In this document: positions 1 through 5,541 of the stretch, piece by piece
How the letters are laid out: the number at the start of each line of letters is the position of its first letter
How positions within the stretch are numbered: position 1 is the stretch's first letter
Source of the DNA: Gammaproteobacteria bacterium
Lineage (GTDB): Bacteria; Pseudomonadota; Gammaproteobacteria; DSM-16500
NCBI GenBank assembly: GCA_021323555.1
Contig: JAJONP010000070.1
Coordinates: 1-9,106 of the forward strand
Reading direction: 5' to 3'
DNA: 9,106 nucleotides
Notes under the pieces: model-generated
The model's database searches: none
What the model saw: the letters and a program-made list of their open reading frames with translations, nothing else
Told to the model about the DNA's origin: nothing
Program-made: the position numbers and the translations under genes

Positions 1-33
1 ATTAAATAATAATTTTTTATTCACGTCATTTTT

Positions 34-39
34 AAGGAG
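34..39 (+). promoter_or_regulatory. Ribosome binding site of the ComEA-like gene
   Basis: AAGGAG, seven bases before the ATG at 47, fixes the start. The preceding 33 bases are almost all A/T, and too little upstream sequence is present to place a promoter. Confidence 0.8.
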
Positions 40-46
40 TTTATCA

Positions 47-397
47 ATGTCTTTTTACCGTACATTAATTGCTACAGTGGCTGCATTAGGCTTAGCTACC
101 TCCGTTTTCGCTGCGGAAGAGGCAACACCTGCTGTGTCAGATTCCACAACACAAGTTACAACAACAGAAACCACCACTGCTTCAGAAACCACTGAGATAA
201 CTCAACTCAACATTAATTCTGCAACAGTAGAAGAGTTAGCTAAAGTGAAAGGATTAAATGCAGTAAAAGCAGCTAAAATTGTTAAATACCGTGATGCTAA
301 CGGCAATTTTACTTCTTTAGATGATTTAAAGAAAGTAAAGGGGTTGGCTCTTACTCCAAAACAATTAAAAATGGTTAAGAAAGAATTGACCATCTAA
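47..397 (+). CDS. ComEA-like helix-hairpin-helix exported protein
   Basis: A 116-residue protein with an N-terminal signal peptide (hydrophobic stretch at about 6-22, likely cut after the VFA/A at 20-23). A Thr/Glu/Ser-rich low-complexity linker follows at about 24-52, then one helix-hairpin-helix domain at about 54-112. The domain has the ComEA signature: LNINSATVEEL, then KGL, then IVKYRDANGNFTSLDDL, then VKGL. ComEA-type domains bind double-stranded DNA without sequence specificity, and exported versions act in DNA uptake in the periplasm. The second hairpin is degenerate, with VKGLALTPKQL where GIG is usual, so DNA affinity could be reduced. Start choice: AAGGAG at 34-39 lies seven bases before the ATG, and the signal peptide begins directly. 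A strong terminator follows, so the gene ends its transcription unit. No competence genes are adjacent. The family is clear; a role in natural transformation is inferred. Confidence 0.9.
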   Translation: MSFYRTLIATVAALGLATSVFAAEEATPAVSDSTTQVTTTETTTASETTEITQLNINSATVEELAKVKGLNAVKAAKIVKYRDANGNFTSLDDLKKVKGLALTPKQLKMVKKELTI

Positions 398-413
398 TTT
401 GTGGCTTTGATTT

Positions 414-442
414 AAAAAAGGGTGCTTTAGCACCCTTTTTTT
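414..442 (+). terminator. Rho-independent terminator after the ComEA-like gene
   Basis: The arms GGGTGC (420-425) and GCACCC (430-435) enclose the loop TTTA. They are preceded by six A and followed by seven T, which extend the stem in an A:T block. This is a textbook intrinsic terminator 16 bases after the stop codon. The A-run/T-run symmetry would also let it work on the opposite strand, so it may stop transcripts from the convergent gene at 592-954 as well. Confidence 0.93.
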
Positions 443-478
443 AGGGTATTAGCAACGTATGCGTTTATACGGCCCTAA
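441..478. repeat. Nested inverted repeat beside the dispersed element
   Basis: The outer arms TTAGGG (441-446) and CCCTAA (473-478) enclose an inner pair, CGTAT (456-460) and ATACG (467-471). The pairs are short, so the element is tentative. It directly abuts the left edge of the dispersed repeat at 480-597 and shares its first two bases with the terminator's T-run. It may be the outer flank of that repeat or an independent hairpin. Confidence 0.4.
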
Positions 479-479
479 T

Positions 480-597
480 ATGCACAAAAAAAATTCGGAT
501 TTAAGAAAAGGTCGTGCGAAGGTGGGAATCACACGCGTAAGTACTCGCGAGATAGGTCAAATACGGACTTTGCCTATTAAAGCGTGGACACTTACGA
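480..597. repeat. Diverged copy 1 of a dispersed palindromic intergenic repeat
   Basis: This stretch aligns with 2641-2801. Shared blocks, in order, are: TGCA plus an A-run, then TTCGGATTTAAG (TTCAGATTTGAG in copy 2); a central GCGTAA; a block close to GGACTTTGCCT (GGATTTTGCCT in copy 2); and a right flank GCGTGGACACTTAC (GCTGTGAACATTTAC in copy 2). Left and right ends are imperfect inverted repeats of each other. The centre has CGCG at 534-537 and again at 546-549, around TAAGTACT. The right flank covers the stop codon of the convergent gene ending at 592. This explains the stretch between the terminator and that gene, which otherwise holds no credible CDS. Confidence 0.65.
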
Positions 598-954
598 ATA
601 ACTTATCACGCCCTTGCAGCAATATAGCTTATAGAATTGATGGCCTGTGCCGTTAGCTTTCATTTGATAAGGTAACAAGCCATCTGGACAAGTAGTATAT
701 TGGTCATTCTGACTACTGCCAGTTGAGGAAATATAATCAGCAGCAAGCTGACAATCTTTGGTTAAGATAACATGAGGCTGTGCAGGTTTTATCTTTTGTG
801 CTTGTACGTAATGAATATAATCAGAGGGTGCAGGATTTTGAGGCGTATCAGTAGAATCACTGCCCACCCCGATAGGAGCCGCATTTCCCAGAATAGGTAT
901 GAATAAAACAAATAAAATAGCCCCTAAATAAGAAAAATTTGCTGGATAACGCAT
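592..954 (-). CDS. Small secreted Cys-containing protein, function unknown
   Basis: I do not recognise this 120-residue protein. It starts with a signal peptide: a hydrophobic core at about 9-23, then GNAA, with likely cleavage at about 25-26. The predicted mature part is about 95 residues. It has a Gly/Ser/Pro-rich start (28-44) and four cysteines, C68, C89 and the adjacent pair C112-C113, so two disulfides are possible after export. The C-terminal half is rich in Tyr, Gly and polar residues, with no membrane segment. A GAGGA about nine bases before the ATG and a near-consensus promoter at 998-1026 support expression. The gene is the only member of its unit, convergent with the ComEA-like gene and downstream of the GacA-like regulator on the same strand. 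Its last codons and stop lie in the flank of an intergenic repeat, so the C-terminus may have been altered by that element. The reading frame is well supported; no function can be assigned. Confidence 0.75.
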   Translation of the reverse strand: MRYPANFSYLGAILFVLFIPILGNAAPIGVGSDSTDTPQNPAPSDYIHYVQAQKIKPAQPHVILTKDCQLAADYISSTGSSQNDQYTTCPDGLLPYQMKANGTGHQFYKLYCCKGVISYS

Positions 955-997
955 GACATTTTTCCTCGTGTGTATTAATCATTTTAAAGCATCGTGA

Positions 998-1026
998 ATG
1001 ATACATAAAAGAACTTGTTTTGTCAA
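998..1026 (-). promoter_or_regulatory. Sigma-70 promoter of the small secreted protein gene
   Basis: Read on the minus strand, a perfect TTGACA (1021-1026) is followed by a 17-base spacer and TATCAT (998-1003). The expected start site near 990 gives a 5' leader of about 36 bases before the ATG at 954. It lies in the gap between this gene and the upstream regulator, so the two genes need not share a transcript. Confidence 0.8.
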
Positions 1027-1078
1027 AAATAGCGCACGATCATGATAAAAGGTCGTCATTATTTTCTTCGATCGAATA

Positions 1079-1732
1079 TTATAAGGTTGTTGCAGTACAT
1101 CCTTTTATGATCCCAAAACGAGCTGCTAAAAGAGTAAGTTCTACGTTGCTGCTCATCCCTAATTTTTTAAAAATGCGATACCGATAGGTGTTCACAGTTT
1201 TGGGGGTAATATGTAATTTTTCGGAAATCTCTTGTGTTTCTTCACCATGTACAATCATTATCATGATTTGTAATTCACGTTCAGAAAGTTTATTCAGTTC
1301 AGATTTTCCTAATTTGCCAGAACTTTTTAGTGCTAATTGTTGAGCGATGCTGTTGCTAATATAATTTTGTCCTGAATGTACAATGCGAATTGCGTGAATC
1401 ATTTCATCTTTTGCACAGCCTTTAGTAATATAACCTGCAACGCCTGCTTCTAATAAACGCGAGGGATAAGGTTCATTGCCATGAACTGTCAATATTAAAA
1501 TTTTAATATCAGGATTATAACGTATCATTTTATTGGCTGCTTCTAAACCGTCTATGCCAATAAGTTGTATATCTAGCAATACGATGTCAGGCATTAATTC
1601 TTTTGCTAAACGAACCCCTTCTTCGCCTGTTTCAGCTTCGCCAATTACTTTAAATCCTGGCACATCCGTTAATAATTGTTTAATAGCTGCGCGAATAAGT
1701 GCATGATCTTCGACTATTAAGATTTTGATCAC
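1079..1732 (-). CDS. GacA/UvrY/LetA-like two-component response regulator
   Basis: A 217-residue NarL/FixJ-type response regulator. The receiver domain (about 1-120) has the acidic pair E8-D9, phosphoacceptor D54, T82 and K104. The C-terminal LuxR-type helix-turn-helix (about 145-210) runs LSERELQIM, then EISEKLHITPKTVNTYRYRIF, then VELTLLA. This is the characteristic GacA/UvrY/LetA sequence rather than that of generic NarL regulators. In that family, a BarA/GacS/LetS hybrid kinase phosphorylates the regulator, which turns on small RNAs that titrate the CsrA/RsmA translational repressor. No kinase gene is adjacent; these pairs are usually unlinked. uvrC, a common neighbour of gacA/uvrY, is also absent. 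Oddity: the residues after D54 read IQLIG, so the usual Pro of the D-x-x-M-P-G loop is Ile58. The start is GTG, supported by a perfect AGGAGG five bases upstream. The last seven residues run past the family core. Confidence 0.93.
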   Translation of the reverse strand: MIKILIVEDHALIRAAIKQLLTDVPGFKVIGEAETGEEGVRLAKELMPDIVLLDIQLIGIDGLEAANKMIRYNPDIKILILTVHGNEPYPSRLLEAGVAGYITKGCAKDEMIHAIRIVHSGQNYISNSIAQQLALKSSGKLGKSELNKLSERELQIMIMIVHGEETQEISEKLHITPKTVNTYRYRIFKKLGMSSNVELTLLAARFGIIKGCTATTL

Positions 1733-1737
1733 TGGTT

Positions 1738-1743
1738 CCTCCT
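1738..1743 (-). promoter_or_regulatory. Perfect Shine-Dalgarno deciding a GTG start
   Basis: AGGAGG on the minus strand, five bases before a GTG at 1730-1732. Translation from this GTG gives MIKILIVEDH, the exact expected beginning of a receiver domain, so the rare start codon is well supported. Confidence 0.88.
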
Positions 1744-1811
1744 TACGGTTTATAGTTGGATGTTAGGATTAAGCATTGTTAAAAGGAGTATAGTACTTAA
1801 CGGGAATATGT

Positions 1812-1820
1812 ATTATAGCA
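1812..1820 (-). promoter_or_regulatory. Extended -10 promoter of the regulator gene
   Basis: On the minus strand, TGC directly precedes a perfect TATAAT (1812-1817), forming an extended -10 element. No good -35 hexamer stands at 17 bases, which is typical of extended -10 promoters. The predicted leader is about 70 bases. Confidence 0.6.
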
Positions 1821-1875
1821 ATGGACTTTATTTAATTTTGTATCCGAATGACTGCTTAAGTTTAACAGCTATATT

Positions 1876-1895
1876 ATCTTTATTTTGATAAAGAT
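1876..1895. repeat. Perfect 8-bp inverted repeat between divergent promoters
   Basis: ATCTTTAT (1876-1883) and ATAAAGAT (1888-1895) form a perfect inverted repeat around TTTG. It lies between the two divergent -10 elements, about 55 bases from the regulator's and about 45 from that of the secreted protein gene. It could be an operator or only an A/T-rich hairpin. Apart from this and the two promoters, the intergenic stretch 1733-2002 shows nothing recognisable. Confidence 0.45.
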
Positions 1896-1937
1896 TGAAA
1901 ATAAAAATCAAATTAAATTTTTAAAAATAATTTTTTA

Positions 1938-1946
1938 TGGTATGAT
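1938..1946 (+). promoter_or_regulatory. Extended -10 promoter of the 160-residue secreted protein gene
   Basis: TGG followed by TATGAT (1941-1946) matches the TGn extended -10 pattern. Upstream is a very A/T-rich tract (about 1898-1937) that could serve as an UP element; no convincing -35 hexamer is visible. The expected start near 1953 gives a leader of about 50 bases. Confidence 0.6.
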
Positions 1947-2002
1947 GCTTTTGCATTAGCTTTATTGATAAATACTGTCTTAATTATATAGGAGATTTAG
2001 CA

Positions 2003-2485
2003 ATGAAAAATATTATCGCGATAAGTTTAGGTTTGGCAGTCGGGTTGATGTCTGTTGTAAGTCATGCAGATGAATATTATCTGGGGAGCATCCAGGTGAA
2101 CCCAGGTAGCAACGGAAGCGTAAAGTTAACCCCGCTTAAAGATAAATTTACCTATACAGTTACGTGTGATGTTTTTAATCATGGAGATGAACAGGCCGCT
2201 ATCAAAATAAGCCAAACATATAACGACTTTGGTGATGTGACATTCAACGGTGAACCTCTCAATAAAAACAACGGTCGGGAAACTGTACAAGGCCGAATAA
2301 AAGGGGATGGAAAAACTGTGATCGTCATTAATAACGTTAATGATAATTCTGGTACTTTTTCTAAAGATTATTTGACTTTTGATCGTTCTGTGTCAGGCTC
2401 TAGCACTCCTATTGATGTTTCCTGTAGTGCCGAAGCTCCTCATAATCCTACACCTCCTGCTCCATCAGCTCCTGAAGCAAAGTAG
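2003..2485 (+). CDS. Secreted or periplasmic protein of unknown function
   Basis: A 160-residue protein that I do not recognise. A clear signal peptide (charged MKN, hydrophobic core at 4-19, SHA before Asp23) points to cleavage after Ala22. The mature part is about 138 residues and looks like an all-beta domain with alternating polar and hydrophobic strands: YYLGSIQV, KFTYTVTC, AAIKISQTY, GKTVIVINNV and DYLTFDRSV. Only two cysteines are present, C55 and C141, near the two ends of the domain, so one disulfide could close it. The tail from about 145 is Pro/Ala-rich (HNPTPPAPSAPEAK), like a flexible or wall-spanning extension. AGGAG lies nine bases before the ATG. A promoter upstream and a strong terminator downstream make this a single-gene unit, divergent from the GacA-like regulator. 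Control by that regulator is possible from position only. A beta-sandwich surface or adhesin-like protein is one guess; the sequence does not prove it. Confidence 0.83.
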   Translation: MKNIIAISLGLAVGLMSVVSHADEYYLGSIQVNPGSNGSVKLTPLKDKFTYTVTCDVFNHGDEQAAIKISQTYNDFGDVTFNGEPLNKNNGRETVQGRIKGDGKTVIVINNVNDNSGTFSKDYLTFDRSVSGSSTPIDVSCSAEAPHNPTPPAPSAPEAK

Positions 2486-2507
2486 TAGGTATCCTATAAA
2501 GTCATTT

Positions 2508-2545
2508 ATCGCCTGGAGAAATAAATTTTCTCTAGGCGATTTTTT
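2508..2545 (+). terminator. Rho-independent terminator after the secreted protein gene
   Basis: A 14-bp stem has left arm 2508-2521 (ATCGCCTGGAGAAA) and right arm 2527-2540. It contains one G:T wobble and a five-base loop, and is followed by a T-run through 2545. It lies 22 bases after the stop codon. Confidence 0.93.
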
Positions 2546-2566
2546 AAATAGGTTGATTGGTTAATG

Positions 2567-2578
2567 GTAAGCACTTAC
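2567..2578. repeat. Short perfect palindrome left of repeat copy 2
   Basis: GTAAG and CTTAC around CA form a 12-base inverted repeat. The CTTAC half also occurs in the outer right flank of repeat copy 1 (591-595), so it may be part of an outer boundary of the dispersed element. Confidence 0.3.
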
Positions 2579-2640
2579 AGTTAATTTTTACTTGTAGCTT
2601 AAATAACAAAACGGTTAAATGCTTGCCAGATTTGTAAAGC

Positions 2641-2801
2641 ATGCAAAAAAAGTTCAGATTTGAGCCAGCCAAGTTCGTGAGAAAATTTTATTTTATAAAG
2701 ATAGCGTAACATACATGGAGTATGTGAGCAGATTTTTATAAAATTTCCTGGTGAGCTTAGCTAAATCCGGATTTTGCCTGCTAAGCTGTGAACATTTACA
2801 C
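2641..2801. repeat. Copy 2 of the dispersed palindromic intergenic repeat
   Basis: This is the better preserved copy. The left end (2642-2660, GCAAAA then TTCAGATTT) pairs imperfectly with the right end (2764-2777, AATCCGG then ATTTTGC). Next inward, a block near 2681-2699 (AAAATTTTATTTTATAAA) pairs with 2732-2746 (TTTTTATAAAATTTC). The centre is a perfect hairpin, ACATAC (2709-2714) and GTATGT (2720-2725), around ATGGA. The whole could fold as one long stem of about 137 bases. The outer right flank (GCTGTGAACATTTAC, about 2784-2799) matches that of copy 1. It fills most of the gap between the terminator at 2545 and rarA and lies in the rarA 5' region. There is no ORF, so it resembles a MITE or palindromic unit rather than an autonomous element. 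Confidence 0.7.
2709..2725. repeat. Perfect central hairpin of repeat copy 2
   Basis: ACATAC, ATGGA, GTATGT: a 6-bp perfect stem with a 5-base loop at the symmetry centre of the longer palindrome. Confidence 0.6.
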
Positions 2802-2818
2802 GTATCTCTACTGATGTC

Positions 2819-4144
2819 ATGAATAAAAAACTAGACGCGGATCGTGTCCTTACATTTCAACCTCTGGCTGCACGCTTGCGGCCTGTATCGCTCGATGAAT
2901 TAGCAGGGCAAGCCCATCTATTAGGAAAAGGGAAGCCTTTACGTAAGGCAATTGAGCAAGGTGTTTTGCATTCGATGATTTTATGGGGGCCGCCTGGTAC
3001 GGGGAAAACCACATTGGCGCGTTTAATGGCAGCGCGTGTGAATGCGCATTTTGAAAAATTATCTGCTATTTTTTCAGGTGTAAAAGATATTCGAGCGGTG
3101 GTTGATGATGCAAAAAAAGCGCGTGAGTTAGAGCAGAAAAGAACAATTTTATTTGTAGATGAAGTGCATCGCTTTAACAAAGCGCAGCAAGACGCATTTT
3201 TACCTTTTGTTGAAGATGGAACTTTAATTTTAATTGGTGCTACTACAGAGAACCCTTCTTTTGAATTAAATAATGCATTGCTATCAAGAGCCCGCGTGTA
3301 TGTGTTGAAGCGGTTGACGGAAGATGAATTATTGCAGGTAGTCGCCCGTGCTTTGAAAGATTGCGAACGCGGTTTAGGAAATACTCAGTTTGATTTTTCG
3401 ATTGAATTACAGAAAATATTAGTGCAAGCGGCAGATGGGGATGCACGCCAGTGTTTAAATTTGTTAGAGGTTTTGGCAGATTTTGCCGAAGAACAGGGCG
3501 GCAAACGGGTCATCACAAAGAAATTATTAACGGAAGTCATTCAAGAAAATATACGACGTTTTGATAAAAGCGGTGAAGCGTTTTATGATCAAATCTCTGC
3601 ATTGCACAAAGCAGTACGGGGGTCTTCGCCTGATGCTGCTTTATATTGGTTAGTACGTATGTTGGAAGGTGGATGTGATCCTTTATATATTGCACGACGT
3701 ACTTTGCGCATGGCGAGTGAAGATATTGGAAACGCTGATCCACGTGCTTTGCAGTTAGCAGTGAATGCGTGTGATGTTTATGAGCGTTTAGGGAGCCCTG
3801 AAGGAGAATTAGCCATTGCTCAAGCCATTATTTATTTAGCTGCTGCTCCTAAAAGTAATGCAGTGTACGTTGCATTTAATGCGGCGATGAGTGATATCAA
3901 AACGCAAGGTTCTTTGGAAGTGCCTTTGCACTTGCGTAATGCGCCTACAAAATTGATGAAAGAATTAAATTATGGAAAAAAATACCGATATGCGCATGAT
4001 GAGCCGAATGCTTATGCAGCAGGCGAGAATTATTTTCCAGTTGAGCTTGAACCTAGGCAATATTATCATCCTACAACGCGTGGGTTAGAGGCAAAAATCT
4101 TAGAGAAATTGAAACAGTTGAAGGAGTGGGACAAAGAGCGATAA
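2819..4144 (+). CDS. rarA: Replication-associated recombination ATPase RarA (MgsA)
   Basis: A 441-residue AAA+ ATPase of the RarA/MgsA/WRNIP1 family, close to the roughly 447 residues of E. coli RarA and collinear with it. These tetrameric ATPases are related to clamp-loader subunits, act at stalled replication forks and ends of duplex DNA, and associate with single-strand binding protein. Visible motifs: Walker [10 protein letters not shown] (57-65), Walker [10 protein letters not shown] (111-119), sensor 1 GATTENPSF (140-148), the arginine-finger region LLSRARV (154-160), and a GDAR sensor 2 block (207-210). The C-terminal oligomerisation domain carries family blocks such as [30 protein letters not shown] and [15 protein letters not shown]. 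The N-terminal [10 protein letters not shown] supports the ATG chosen, and a stop in frame at 2789-2791 rules out a much longer form. No Shine-Dalgarno sequence is visible before it. The common neighbours lolA and serS are missing. The gene is intact. Confidence 0.97.
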   Translation: MNKKLDADRVLTFQPLAARLRPVSLDELAGQAHLLGKGKPLRKAIEQGVLHSMILWGPPGTGKTTLARLMAARVNAHFEKLSAIFSGVKDIRAVVDDAKKARELEQKRTILFVDEVHRFNKAQQDAFLPFVEDGTLILIGATTENPSFELNNALLSRARVYVLKRLTEDELLQVVARALKDCERGLGNTQFDFSIELQKILVQAADGDARQCLNLLEVLADFAEEQGGKRVITKKLLTEVIQENIRRFDKSGEAFYDQISALHKAVRGSSPDAALYWLVRMLEGGCDPLYIARRTLRMASEDIGNADPRALQLAVNACDVYERLGSPEGELAIAQAIIYLAAAPKSNAVYVAFNAAMSDIKTQGSLEVPLHLRNAPTKLMKELNYGKKYRYAHDEPNAYAAGENYFPVELEPRQYYHPTTRGLEAKILEKLKQLKEWDKER

Positions 4145-4169
4145 TCGGAAAGTGGTTGGTTGTTGATAT

Positions 4170-4982
4170 TTACGTTCTACCAGCTGAAGGAGTGGTCGAA
4201 GGGGAAGTGGTTTGTGAGAGGTGCGTAGTAGTGCTTAACAATGTCTTTTTTTCGCTGCTAGCAGTAGCGCCCAATTCTTCTGAGCCGCTACTATTTTCTC
4301 TTCTCCGGCGAAGGGGAATGGATCCATTTAGCTGAGCGGTGCTTCCTCTGATGGTTGACTCAGATGCTTTTTGTCTACAGCTTTCATAGCAGCAACGATA
4401 TAATGCCCTTATGCCTAAGCCTGCTCCAACTAAAGGAGCCCGGCACGCATAAACTAGCCCACCAGTGATAATTGTTATAACATAATGAGCAAGTGCTTGA
4501 TGTAAACCTGCTTGGAGAAGGGCGGCTGTGGTTACGTGTATAATTCCTAAAGAGGTAACGGGCGGAAAAAAATATACCACGCAAGCGGCGATAGTTGCTA
4601 GAATAAAAAATAATGATTTTAGCTTTTTTCTTATGTTTTTTGCTGGAGAATCTTCTATAAAAGTCCAATCTTCTTTTATTTTCTTCCATGACTTTGAAGG
4701 ATGAAGTAAATAAGAAAACATCTTTTTTAAAGGACGGTAATAAGGGTTGGTTTCATTACCTCTGTCTTGGTCTGGAACTTCCTCATCAGAAGGGAGCAGA
4801 GTCTCTGCTTCTCGAAACCCAAAAATAGTAGAGAGTACTATTTGAGTAACAGTATCGCTAATTTTTAAAATGGCTGGAAAAGCGATTATAGTTATTACAA
4901 ATATAGAAAGTCCCACTATAATGGCTACCGGATCTGCTACCACTGAAGCTAAAATAGGCGGTAGCCACTCTTGAAAAGCCAT
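4170..4982 (-). CDS. Multi-span membrane protein, unknown function
   Basis: A 270-residue protein with no family I recognise. A hydrophobic segment at about 17-40 precedes an acidic, polar loop (58-120). A second hydrophobic block follows, with segments near 121-140, 143-160 and 166-195. The last segment is Gly-rich (GGLVYACRAPLVGAGLGIRA) and is followed at once by a Cys/Arg patch, RCCYESCR (196-203). The tail from about 205 is predicted soluble: it contains the basic run RRRR (225-228), then EELGATASSEKK, and ends in a Ser/Thr/Pro-rich stretch. AGGGAG before the ATG supports the start. It follows the hemerythrin-like gene by only 27 bases on the same strand, so co-transcription is likely and it may work with that protein. 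The 3' end faces rarA across 25 bases with no visible terminator. Secretion by a type IV system into host cells is conceivable from the tail but unproven. Confidence 0.8.
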   Translation of the reverse strand: MAFQEWLPPILASVVADPVAIIVGLSIFVITIIAFPAILKISDTVTQIVLSTIFGFREAETLLPSDEEVPDQDRGNETNPYYRPLKKMFSYLLHPSKSWKKIKEDWTFIEDSPAKNIRKKLKSLFFILATIAACVVYFFPPVTSLGIIHVTTAALLQAGLHQALAHYVITIITGGLVYACRAPLVGAGLGIRALYRCCYESCRQKASESTIRGSTAQLNGSIPLRRRRENSSGSEELGATASSEKKTLLSTTTHLSQTTSPSTTPSAGRT

Positions 4983-5009
4983 TATATCTCCCTCTTATTA
5001 AAGCTCGAT

Positions 5010-5501
5010 TTACAAAGTAATTTTCTTTTTCTTCATCTTTCCGAATTTAGTTTGAAAGGATTTAGAATTCATCATTTTATCTTTTAATTCTTCCATTTTA
5101 AGGCTGAGCTCCTCAGCTTCTTTATCTGAGAGAATTTCTTGGGCGTCTTTAAACATTTTAGATTCTTCTTCTTCCACATGATGTTCAACAATGTTTTTTA
5201 ATTCTCCGAGCTGGACAAACCATTTAGCAGTCTCCTTTAAAGGAATTTTACTTAACTTGAGCAATGACTTTTTAATTTTCTCATGCTCTTTGTCACCATG
5301 TTTTGCATCGTCTTCACCTGCTGGGTTACTTTTCAATGCTTGGTAAAAAGTAGAATGCTCAGTGTCCGCATGTAATTCCAGCTCTTTCCTAATTTCTAAA
5401 AAATAATTTTCGCGTTCTTTAGGAGATTTTGAGAGAATGATTTTATTAAAAAGTTGTTTAACTTTTTTGTGGTCTTTTTTAAGATAATTATAAATATTCA
5501 T
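5010..5501 (-). CDS. Hemerythrin-like HHE cation-binding protein
   Basis: A 163-residue, mostly helical cytoplasmic protein of the hemerythrin/HHE family, which binds a non-heme di-iron centre and handles oxygen, nitric oxide or iron. Candidate ligands in family order are H11 (KKDHKKV), H44 and E48 (HADTEH), H73 (KEHEKI), and H107/H108 with E112 (VEHHVEEEE). The domain covers about 1-120. A charged helical extension follows (about 122-145), ending in a Lys-rich tail, FGKMKKKKITL. No signal peptide or membrane segment is seen. AGGAA lies before the ATG, and a promoter with a perfect -10 sits just upstream. It is the first gene of a probable two-gene unit with the membrane protein 27 bases downstream. 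A regulator-of-iron-cluster role (YtfE-like) is less likely because the N-terminal Cys-containing ScdA domain is absent. The fold is well supported; the physiological ligand is not known. Confidence 0.88.
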   Translation of the reverse strand: MNIYNYLKKDHKKVKQLFNKIILSKSPKERENYFLEIRKELELHADTEHSTFYQALKSNPAGEDDAKHGDKEHEKIKKSLLKLSKIPLKETAKWFVQLGELKNIVEHHVEEEESKMFKDAQEILSDKEAEELSLKMEELKDKMMNSKSFQTKFGKMKKKKITL

Positions 5502-5541
5502 GTTCTTTTCCTTTTTATATGTAAAGTTGTATGTGGTATTT

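Noticed and set aside
459..656. Plus-strand reading frame of 65 codons
   Set aside because: It lies mostly in the degenerate palindromic repeat and overlaps the better supported minus-strand secreted gene. It has no ribosome site and no recognisable domain.
443..2002. GGA-rich small RNA of the RsmY/RsmZ/CsrB type near the regulator
   Set aside because: I looked for clustered GGA loops between 443 and 2002 in the intergenic stretches and found none convincing.
2379..2564. Plus-strand frame overlapping the secreted protein gene and its terminator
   Set aside because: It runs through a strong intrinsic terminator and is out of frame with a well-supported exported protein.
2857..3743. Three minus-strand frames opposite rarA
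   Set aside because: They are antisense shadows of a highly conserved gene, with no ribosome sites or recognisable domains.
4126..4335. Plus-strand frame overlapping the rarA end
   Set aside because: It is antisense to the membrane protein's C-terminal coding region and overlaps the rarA 3' end; no start signal or domain supports it.
4384..4689. Minus-strand reading frame of 101 codons
   Set aside because: It is entirely inside the membrane protein gene in another frame of the same strand, with a Lys/Arg/Ser-rich composition typical of a shifted shadow.
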